From contig JBGANK010000008.1 in NCBI GenBank assembly GCA_044222395.1, positions 1-64,000 of the forward strand: a stretch of DNA of 64,000 bases, in the 5' to 3' direction. The notes below the pieces were generated by a model. It had not been told where the DNA came from and ran no database searches. It worked only from the letters and a program-made list of their open reading frames with translations. The translations under genes were made by a program, and so were the position numbers. Numbering within the stretch: the first letter of the stretch is position 1; every line of letters starts with the position of its first letter. Source of the stretch: JAEUMD01 sp044222395. Its GTDB lineage: Bacteria; Pseudomonadota; Alphaproteobacteria; Rhizobiales; Hyphomicrobiaceae. Below, in pieces: positions 15,532 through 22,236 of this stretch.

Positions 15532-16443
15532 TCACGGCCAGCGCACGATTGGCGGCATTGAGGAGAGGATCGAATCCACATTGCCGCCGGTCTTCAATCC
15601 GAACACCGTGCCGCGGTCGTAGAGCAGGTTGAACTCGACATAGCGTCCGCGCCGGACGAGCTGTTCCTCGCGATGCGCCTCCGTCCAGTCGGTGGCGAAG
15701 TTCGCCCGCACCAGCTTGGGATAGATGTCGAGGAACGCGCGGCCGACGTCCTGCGTCAAAGCCAGCGCCGCATCGTATCCGCCATCCTTCGCCTCGGGCG
15801 TCAGGTAGTCGTAGAAGATGCCGCCGATGCCCCGCATCTCCTTGCGGTGCGGAAGATAGAAGTATTCGTCACACCACTTCTTGAATTTGTCATAGTCGGC
15901 GATCGCGTGCTTCTCGCAAGGGGCCTTCATCGCCGCGTGGAAGGCGATCGTGTCGGGGTCTTCCTGCGTGCGCCGCTTCATCAGCACCGGCGTCAGGTCG
16001 GCACCGCCGCCGAACCACCATTTGCTCGTTACCACCATGCGCGTGTTCATGTGCACGGCCGGCACGTTGGGGTTCTGCAGGTGCGCGATGAGCGAGATGC
16101 CCGACGCCCAGAACCGCGGGTCCTCCTCCGCCCCCGGAATCTGCTTGCGGAACTCCGGCGCGAACTCGCCGTGCACCGTGGACGTGTGCACGCCAACCTT
16201 CTCGAACACGCGCCCCGACATCATGCTCATGACGCCGCCGCCGCCAGGCGCGCCATTATGGTCTGTGCGCTGCCAAGGCGTGCGCGTGAAGCGGCCGGCT
16301 GGGCGCAGGCAGAACTGGACGCCAGACGGCAGATCGTCCTCGAGCTTCTCGAACGCCGCGCAAATGTCGTCCCGCAGGGCCTCGAACCAGGTGCGGGCAC
16401 GGGTTTTCATCTCGTCGAGTTCTATGGCGGGCGGCAGCGGCAT
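15532..16443 (-). CDS. hemF: Oxygen-dependent coproporphyrinogen-III oxidase
   Basis: A 303-residue cytoplasmic enzyme that decarboxylates coproporphyrinogen III to protoporphyrinogen IX with O2 in haem synthesis. Conserved stretches are visible: GAPGGGGVMSMMSGRVFEK near residue 65, HMNTRMVV and WWFGGGADLTP near 130-150, FKKWCDEYFYLPHR near 190, and RRGRYVEFNLLYDRGTVFGL followed by ESILSSMPP-type C-terminus (here DSILSSMPP). The ATG at 16443 gives the normal length; the frame is open further upstream but without homology. It indicates an aerobic lifestyle. The gene end has been partly duplicated downstream (see 14163-14226). Confidence 0.95.
   Translation of the reverse strand: MPLPPAIELDEMKTRARTWFEALRDDICAAFEKLEDDLPSGVQFCLRPAGRFTRTPWQRTDHNGAPGGGGVMSMMSGRVFEKVGVHTSTVHGEFAPEFRKQIPGAEEDPRFWASGISLIAHLQNPNVPAVHMNTRMVVTSKWWFGGGADLTPVLMKRRTQEDPDTIAFHAAMKAPCEKHAIADYDKFKKWCDEYFYLPHRKEMRGIGGIFYDYLTPEAKDGGYDAALALTQDVGRAFLDIYPKLVRANFATDWTEAHREEQLVRRGRYVEFNLLYDRGTVFGLKTGGNVDSILSSMPPIVRWP
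15551..15614. repeat. Parental copy of the hemF-end direct repeat
   Basis: The 3' end of intact hemF. It is repeated in direct orientation at 14163-14226 with five mismatches, 1388 bases away. The two copies bracket the DMP19 gene. Confidence 0.85.
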
Positions 16444-16565
16444 CAAGGGACCTTTTCCAGCAATGTGAGGACAGAGCGCCTTGGTTTGGACGCCGTGCAC
16501 CCTTATCGCGGGCAGCGGGATGGGGCAACGGTCGAGCGAGCCGCGCAGTGAACTGGAGCGCCTTT

Positions 16566-16653
16566 CGATCCGGTGGAACCGGATCGACGCTCTAGATTCT
16601 CGCGTTTGTCGCATTTTCTTCGACGAACCAGTGTCCACTTCGTCGGAAAATGC
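16566..16653. repeat. Compound palindromic repeat
   Basis: First unit, 16566-16586: CGATCCGGT-GGA-ACCGGATCG, a perfect 9-bp inverted repeat. Second unit, 16611-16653: GCATTTTC...CGACGAA pairs with TTCGTCG...GAAAATGC, with two extra bases on one arm. Mosaic hairpins of this kind are widespread between genes in Hyphomicrobiales. A relative with GAGCATGTTT arms is at 41520-41569. Confidence 0.6.
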
Positions 16654-16812
16654 TCAAAGGCGCGGTGCATGGCTGATCGAGAGTTGGCGTCGATCGCTCC
16701 CCGAACGAATCCTGGTGCCGCCGCGACCAAGCGGGTGTACGCGCGGACTTCGGCTCCCCATGTAAAGGGCGCGATGTTTAGGGGCGATCTGGACTGGCCT
16801 AGTTTCCCCCTC

Positions 16813-16828
16813 TCCCCGCTGGCGGGGA
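16813..16828. repeat. Short GC hairpin
   Basis: TCCCCGC-TG-GCGGGGA, a perfect 7-bp stem with a 2-nt loop, embedded in a pyrimidine-rich stretch. It is a common intergenic motif type in GC-rich bacteria; function unknown. Confidence 0.4.
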
Positions 16829-16920
16829 AAGGTTTGGGGTTAGGGGCGGCCAAGAAATCGTGAGGGGCAGCTTCATACCGCAGCGCAAGTTACCGCCCTT
16901 CACCCGCGAAGGGGGAGCAA

Positions 16921-16997
16921 GGGGTCAGACCCGCGGGGTCTGACCCCGTTCCAACGACGTAATCAACGGCGAGGTCTGACCCTGCGGGTCTGACCCC
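16921..16997. repeat. REP-like palindromes built on GGTCTGACCC
   Basis: GGGGTCAGACCC-GCG-GGGTCTGACCCC (16921-16947) is a perfect 12-bp inverted repeat. GGTCTGACCC recurs at 16973-16982 and as GGGTCTGACCCC at 16986-16997. Such units resemble REP sequences mobilised by RAYT transposases in other bacteria. No RAYT gene is in the window. Confidence 0.6.
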
Positions 16998-17126
16998 TGG
17001 CACTGACCATGCTCTCCCTAAGAAGGATGGAGAGCGAATGACGAATAGCGAGTATCGGATAGATGGTACTGCCCACGGCCCACGACCCACTGCCTACCAC
17101 TCACCACTCACGACAAGAATCGAGCG

Positions 17127-19001
17127 ATGCTCATGATCGGCAGGCTATTTGATTGGCTGGAAAGAGTCGGGACGCCGTTTCCCGACATCGCGCCGGAGAT
17201 GCCCCCCGGCCGCTTCTGGCCGTTCGTCTTCCACTACACGCGCCCGTTCTGGCCGCTGCTGTTGGCGTCCTCGCTGCTCGCCGCAACGATCGCCTTGATC
17301 GAGGTATCGCTGTTTGCCTTCCTCGGCCGCCTTGTCGATTGGCTGGCGACCGCGGACCGCGCCACGTTCTGGAACGACCGCGGGCCGTTCCTGCTGTTCA
17401 TGGCCGCCGTGGTGCTGCTCCTGCTGCCCGTCATGAAATTCGTCTACGAGGCGGTGATCCACCAGGGTCTGATGGGCAACTTCGCCATGCGCACGCGCTG
17501 GATGGCGCACCGCTATGTGCTGCGCCAGTCGCTCGCCTACTTCCAGAACGATTTCGCCGGCCGCATCTCCGCCAAGGTGATGCAGACCTCGGTTGCTGTG
17601 CGCGAGGTGGTCATGAAGATCGCCGAGGTGCTGGTCTACGTCTCGGTCTATTTCCTGGGAGCCGTCGCCGTCTTCGCCACCACGGATCTGCGGTTGTCGG
17701 CGCCGATGATCATCTGGCTCGCCGCCTACATCGGTGCCATGCGCTTCTTCATCCCGAAGCTCGGCCGCATCTCCGCCGAGCAGGCCGACGCGCGCTCGAT
17801 CATGACCGGCCGCGTCGTCGACAGCTATACCAACATCGCGACGGTCAAGATGTTTGCGCACGCCGAGCGCGAGGATGCCTATGCGCAGGAGTCGATGAGC
17901 TTGTTCCTCGGCACCGTCTACCGGCAGATGCGGCTGGTGACGTGGCTGACGTTCACGCTGAACATGCTCAACGCGATGCTGCTTGCCTCGGTCGCCGGAT
18001 TGTCGGTGTGGCTGTGGTCGGTCGATGCCGTGACCGCGGGCGCGATCGCGCTCTCTGTCGGCCTCGTGCTGAGGCTTCAGGGCATGGCGCACTGGATCAT
18101 GTGGGAGGTGGCCGGCCTGTTCGAGAACGTCGGCGTCGTCCAGGACGGCATCGAGGGGATCGCTCGCGAGCGGGCCGTCGAGGATGCGCCGGGTGCAAAG
18201 CCGCTGACTGTGTCGCGCGGCGAGATCCGCTACGAGGCGATCCACTTCAACTACGGTAAGGATCGTGGCCTCTCCGACGGCCAGGGTGTGATCGACAACC
18301 TGTCGCTGACGATACGTCCGGGCGAGAAGGTGGGTCTCGTCGGCCGCTCCGGCGCCGGCAAGTCGACGCTCGTATCGGTGCTGTTGCGCTTCTACGATCT
18401 GGAAGAGGGCCGCATTCTGATCGACGGCCAGGACATCGCGCACGTGACGCAGGACAGCCTGCGCGCCGCGGTCGGCATGGTCACGCAGGATACCTCGCTG
18501 CTGCATCGCTCGGTTGTGGACAACATCGTCTACGGTCGCCCCGAGGCGACGCGCGCCGACGCGATCGCCGCGGCCAAGCGCGCCCATGCGCACGAGTTCA
18601 TCGACAAGCTGGCGGATCTCAAGGGCCGCACAGGCTATGAGGCGCATGTCGGCGAGCGCGGCGTCAAGCTTTCGGGTGGCCAGCGCCAGCGCATCGCCAT
18701 TGCCCGTGTGCTGCTGAAGGACGCGCCGATCCTCATACTCGACGAGGCGACGAGCGCGCTCGACTCGGAGGTGGAGGCCGCCATTCAGGAGCAGCTGATG
18801 AACCTGATGGCCGGCAAGACCGTGATCGCCATTGCCCATCGCCTGTCCACGATTGCCGCGATGGATCGGCTCATCATCATGGATGCCGGACGCATCGTCG
18901 AGACGGGTACACATACCGAGTTGTTGAAGCGCGGCGGCATCTATTCCGATTTGTGGATGCGCCAGTCCGGGGGCTTCCTGGCGAGCGAGGCGGCCGAATA
19001 G
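17127..19001 (+). CDS. ABC exporter half-transporter (fused membrane and ATPase domains)
   Basis: 624 residues. The N-terminal exporter-type transmembrane domain (about 30-330) has six predicted helices. The ATPase domain (about 370-610) has Walker A GRSGAGKST, a Q-loop in VTQDTSLLHRS, signature LSGGQRQR, Walker B ILILDEATSALD and the switch His in AHRLST. This is the layout of homodimeric MsbA/multidrug-type or siderophore/peptide exporters of the inner membrane. Substrate cannot be told from sequence. It is transcribed away from hemF and followed closely by a secreted hydrolase gene, though no functional link is evident. The start ATGCTCATG gives two possible initiators six bases apart. Confidence 0.92.
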   Translation: MLMIGRLFDWLERVGTPFPDIAPEMPPGRFWPFVFHYTRPFWPLLLASSLLAATIALIEVSLFAFLGRLVDWLATADRATFWNDRGPFLLFMAAVVLLLLPVMKFVYEAVIHQGLMGNFAMRTRWMAHRYVLRQSLAYFQNDFAGRISAKVMQTSVAVREVVMKIAEVLVYVSVYFLGAVAVFATTDLRLSAPMIIWLAAYIGAMRFFIPKLGRISAEQADARSIMTGRVVDSYTNIATVKMFAHAEREDAYAQESMSLFLGTVYRQMRLVTWLTFTLNMLNAMLLASVAGLSVWLWSVDAVTAGAIALSVGLVLRLQGMAHWIMWEVAGLFENVGVVQDGIEGIARERAVEDAPGAKPLTVSRGEIRYEAIHFNYGKDRGLSDGQGVIDNLSLTIRPGEKVGLVGRSGAGKSTLVSVLLRFYDLEEGRILIDGQDIAHVTQDSLRAAVGMVTQDTSLLHRSVVDNIVYGRPEATRADAIAAAKRAHAHEFIDKLADLKGRTGYEAHVGERGVKLSGGQRQRIAIARVLLKDAPILILDEATSALDSEVEAAIQEQLMNLMAGKTVIAIAHRLSTIAAMDRLIIMDAGRIVETGTHTELLKRGGIYSDLWMRQSGGFLASEAAE

Positions 19002-19080
19002 TCCTCGCGTCGATGGCGGCTGATTGGGCTGCGTGTTAGGCTGGATTCAGTCTGATGCTGCCAGGCCCATGGAGTCGCTG

Positions 19081-19902
19081 ATGTCGCGTGTCGCTTTGTG
19101 TCAAGCTGCTGTGGCGTTCGCCGCCGCCGTTGTTGCAATCGTGACGCCAGCAAGCGCTGCGGAATCGGTCGCCGAAATCGCAACCAGGAAAGGCATCAGC
19201 GTCCGCGCCTTGTTGTCCAAGCCGGGAAAGCCGCGCGGCAGCGTCATCCTGCTCGCTGGTGGTCATGGCAACCTGGCGATCTCGCCGCAGGGCAAGATTG
19301 GCTGGGGTGCTGGCAATCAGCTGGTGCGCACCCGCGCCGCTTACGCTGCCGCTGGATTTGTTACGCTGGTGCCCGACGTCGCACCCGATCTCAAGGCAGC
19401 GGACGGCGGCAAGGACGGCTATCGCTGGTCAAGCCAGCATGCCGCCGACATCGGCGCACTCGTGCGTCATATGCGGTCGCTGAAGGAGCCCGTCTATCTC
19501 GTCGGCACCAGCCGCGCGGCCTTGTCGGTGGCCAACGCCGCCGCCAACCTGAGCGGCACGGAAAGCCCTGACGCGATCGTCATCACTTCAGGCATGATCG
19601 CCGCCGTCGATCGCGGACATCCGTTCGCGGAAACCAAGGTCGGCCGCCTCGAGCGGATCAAGCAGCCGGTGCTGTTGATGTACCACGCGAAAGACGCGTG
19701 CCCCTACACGCCGGCATCTTCCGCCCCGCATGCCAAGACACTTTTCAAGGGCGCTGCGCGCATCGATGTCGAGATCGTCAACGGCGGCGAAGCCGGCTCG
19801 GGCGATCCTTGCCAAGCCAAGACCCACCACGGCTTCCTCGGCCAGGACGCCGAGGTGGTCCGCCGCATCGCAGCGTGGCTGTCCGGGCTTCGCAAGCCGT
19901 GA
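19081..19902 (+). CDS. Secreted alpha/beta-hydrolase
   Basis: 273 residues with a clear signal peptide (hydrophobic core AVAFAAAVVAIVTPASA, cleavage after ASA near residue 27), so a periplasmic protein. The body is an alpha/beta hydrolase: strand and oxyanion region SVILLAGGHGNLAI near 58-70, nucleophile elbow GTSRAAL near 142-148, a late Asp region in MYHAKDACPY and a C-terminal His in KTHHGFLG. Cys residues near the last two could form a disulfide. Substrate unknown. GGAG six bases before the ATG at 19081 favours this start over ATGs upstream. It follows the ABC exporter on the same strand with an 80-base gap. Confidence 0.75.
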   Translation: MSRVALCQAAVAFAAAVVAIVTPASAAESVAEIATRKGISVRALLSKPGKPRGSVILLAGGHGNLAISPQGKIGWGAGNQLVRTRAAYAAAGFVTLVPDVAPDLKAADGGKDGYRWSSQHAADIGALVRHMRSLKEPVYLVGTSRAALSVANAAANLSGTESPDAIVITSGMIAAVDRGHPFAETKVGRLERIKQPVLLMYHAKDACPYTPASSAPHAKTLFKGAARIDVEIVNGGEAGSGDPCQAKTHHGFLGQDAEVVRRIAAWLSGLRKP

Positions 19903-20108
19903 CGGCAGAGCGGTGAAGGACCACAGGCGCCCCGATTTGATGGGTGCGGACCGCCAAGTTCGAGGTTATCGCTGCGTCATGGCATCACACGGATAGTTGC
20001 CTGAGATGTTCCCGGCTGGGCCTCCGCAATCCCAGCACGCAAGTGATGTGCGATCCCGACAATCGTGCGCAACCTGTTGGTTCGCAGAATGGTTTGCCGC
20101 GTATGAGT

Positions 20109-20133
20109 AATTCTGAGCGCGAAAGGCAGAATT
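20109..20133. promoter_or_regulatory. Inverted repeat upstream of the second formate dehydrogenase
   Basis: AATTCTG and CAGAATT form a perfect 7-bp inverted repeat with an 11-base spacer, about 205 bases before the operon start. It is a possible regulator site; no regulator gene is adjacent. Confidence 0.3.
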
Positions 20134-20271
20134 CCGAATGATGTAACACCTCAAACTGACACAAGTCAGCCGTGAAGTTTTTCTATCCCTGACCAAATGT
20201 ATTTGTAGCTTTACTTCACTTGCGTACATCTTGATCCTCGCACATGGCCGCGGAATTAGACGATCGCAGTT

Positions 20272-20289
20272 GGCGAAGCGAGCTTCGCC
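20272..20289 (+). promoter_or_regulatory. Hairpin in the predicted leader of the second formate dehydrogenase operon
   Basis: GGCGAAGC-GA-GCTTCGCC is a perfect 8-bp stem ending 48 bases before the start codon. It could act in the mRNA leader or as a protein-binding palindrome. Confidence 0.35.
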
Positions 20290-20337
20290 TTGCGACGGCG
20301 GGCAACCAGATCCAGATCGTGTATTTCGGGAGCCGAT

Positions 20338-22236
20338 ATGTGCGCAGGGATCGACAAGGCGCGAGTCGACGGCACTGTTGCCGTTTGTGACATCGTAATC
20401 GACGGCCGCAAGGTCACCGCGCGCGAGGGCGAGACGATCTTCACGGCGGCCAAGCGGGCGGGTATCGAAATCCCTGCCATGTGCGCCGACCCGCGTATCA
20501 GGCCGACCGGACAATGTGACATCTGTATCGTCGAGGTGACGGGCCGCGAAGGACCGATCAAGGCGTGCATGGAGACCGTGTGCGCTGGCATGCAGGTGAC
20601 GGTCGAAACCGACGCGCTGAAGGCGCTACGCAAGAGCCGCCTCAACCAATACCTCGCCGATCACAACGCCTATTGCCAGCCGCCCTGTCAGGCCGCTTGT
20701 CCCGCCGGCATCGACATTGCCGGCTACATCGATCTCATCACGCAGAAGAAGTATGTCGAGGCGACCGCTCTCATCAAGGAGATGCTGCCGCTTCCCGGCA
20801 TCCTCGGCCGCGTCTGCCCGCGCCCCTGCGAGGACCCCTGCCGCAGAAAGCAGATCGACGGCGAGGCAGTGGCTATTTGCGCGCTGAAACGCTTTGCTGC
20901 CGACGAAGCCGCGAAGACCGGGCGGCCGACGCAGCCCGACCCGAAACCGGCGACAGGCAAGCGCGTTGCCGTCATCGGCGCCGGGCCGGCAGGCTTGTCC
21001 GCGGCTTACTATTTGGCGCTCGAGGGCCACAAAGTAACGATCCTGGAGGCAGAGCGCGAGGCGGGCGGCACGCTCCGCTTCGGCATTCCCTCCTATCGCC
21101 TGCCCAACCACGTGCTCAACCAGGAGATCAACGACATTCTCTCGCTCGGCGTCGAGCTGAGGGTCAATCATGTGCTCGGGCGCGACTACCAGATCGACGA
21201 TCTGAAGCGCGACGGCTTCGATGCGATCTTCCTGTCGTTCGGCGCCATGGTCGGCAAGACGGCAGGCATCCCGGGCGAGAACGCGCCGGGCGTGATCTCG
21301 GCGGTGAAGTTCCTGGCGCACGTCAATTGGGGCGAGCGCGTCGAGCTTGGCGAGCGCGTTATCGTCGTCGGCGGCGGCTTCACGGCGGCGGACGCGGTGC
21401 GCACCGCGCGGCGCGAGGGCGCACACGACGTCACCATGATGTACCGTCGCACCAAGAAGGAGATGACGGCCGCCGCCCATGAGGTCCACGAGTGCGAGGT
21501 GGAGGGCGTCAAGTTCGATTTCCTCTCCGCGCCGCATTCTGTCGTGGTCGAGAACCACAAGGCGATCGGCATCCTGGCGCAGCGCATGGAGCTGGGCGAG
21601 CCCGACGAGAGCGGCCGCCGCCGTCCGGTACCGGTGCCGGGCTCGGAGTATTTCACGCCCGCAGACACGATCCTGATGGCGATCGGCCAGGACGTCGATA
21701 GCTACTCGCTGAAGGAGAGCCACCTCAACACCAACAAGTGGGGCCACATCATCACCGACCCCGAGACGATGATGACCAACGTGCCGGCCGTGTTCGCAGG
21801 TGGTGACTGCGCGACCGGCGCGGCGACCGTGGTGGAAGGGGTCGGCGCCGGCCGCAAGGGCGCCTACGCCATCGACGCCTACCTGAAGGGTGGCGACTCA
21901 AAGGCCATCGCTGCCGCCGTCTGGCGCGAGGCGCCCAAGTTCTTCGACATCGGCGCGGAGGCCAAGTCTCGCGCCCGCCTCGCCCAGATGCCGGTGATCG
22001 ACGGCCACACCCGCGTCGGCGCCTTCCGCTCATCCGATCACACCGGCCATTTCGACAACGAAGGCGCCTTCGCCGAGGTCGAGCTGGGCTACACCGAGGA
22101 CGTGGCGCAGGCCGAGGCCGGTCGCTGCCTGTTGTGCATCTGTCAAGCGCGCGGCGCCTGTGCGCTGCAGAAGCTGTCGCTGCAATACGGTGCCGGAACC
22201 AAGACTTATCGTGGCAAGGAGGCATGGGCGTCATGA
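20338..22236 (+). CDS. Formate dehydrogenase flavoprotein subunit: [2Fe-2S] ferredoxin fused to GltD-type NAD(P)H oxidoreductase
   Basis: 632 residues. An N-terminal plant-type [2Fe-2S] domain (about 13-90; Cys in PAMCADPRI, GQCDICIVE, KACMETV) is fused to a glutamate-synthase-small-subunit-like part. That part has the Cys-rich segment CQPPCQAACPAGIDI and CPRPCEDPC, an FAD motif VIGAGPAGLSAAYYLA (near 220) and an NAD(P) motif VVGGGFTAADAVR (near 345). A C-terminal Cys group, CLLCICQARGAC, follows. It is expected to pass electrons from the overlapping molybdopterin subunit to NAD(P) or ferredoxin. The ATG at 20338 has GGGAG five bases upstream. Its stop overlaps the alpha start (ATGA). Confidence 0.88.
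   Translation: MCAGIDKARVDGTVAVCDIVIDGRKVTAREGETIFTAAKRAGIEIPAMCADPRIRPTGQCDICIVEVTGREGPIKACMETVCAGMQVTVETDALKALRKSRLNQYLADHNAYCQPPCQAACPAGIDIAGYIDLITQKKYVEATALIKEMLPLPGILGRVCPRPCEDPCRRKQIDGEAVAICALKRFAADEAAKTGRPTQPDPKPATGKRVAVIGAGPAGLSAAYYLALEGHKVTILEAEREAGGTLRFGIPSYRLPNHVLNQEINDILSLGVELRVNHVLGRDYQIDDLKRDGFDAIFLSFGAMVGKTAGIPGENAPGVISAVKFLAHVNWGERVELGERVIVVGGGFTAADAVRTARREGAHDVTMMYRRTKKEMTAAAHEVHECEVEGVKFDFLSAPHSVVVENHKAIGILAQRMELGEPDESGRRRPVPVPGSEYFTPADTILMAIGQDVDSYSLKESHLNTNKWGHIITDPETMMTNVPAVFAGGDCATGAATVVEGVGAGRKGAYAIDAYLKGGDSKAIAAAVWREAPKFFDIGAEAKSRARLAQMPVIDGHTRVGAFRSSDHTGHFDNEGAFAEVELGYTEDVAQAEAGRCLLCICQARGACALQKLSLQYGAGTKTYRGKEAWAS

Larger units (their letters stand above)
16444..17126. 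other. Repeat-rich intergenic region upstream of hemF and the ABC exporter
   Basis: About 680 bases between divergent genes. No gene is supported. It holds four kinds of palindromic element, listed separately, which suggests a landing zone for small dispersed repeats. Confidence 0.6.
19903..20337. other. Intergenic region before the second formate dehydrogenase operon
   Basis: About 435 bases, less GC-rich than the genes, with no supported gene. It holds the two inverted repeats listed and is long enough for a regulated promoter, but no confident -35/-10 pair was found. Confidence 0.5.

Noticed and set aside
15475..17139. 17-bp match AGCGATGCTCATGATCG at 15475-15491 and at 17123-17139
   Set aside because: A single 17-bp match in 64 kb is only mildly unexpected; one copy is the ABC exporter start region. 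No other sign of duplication.
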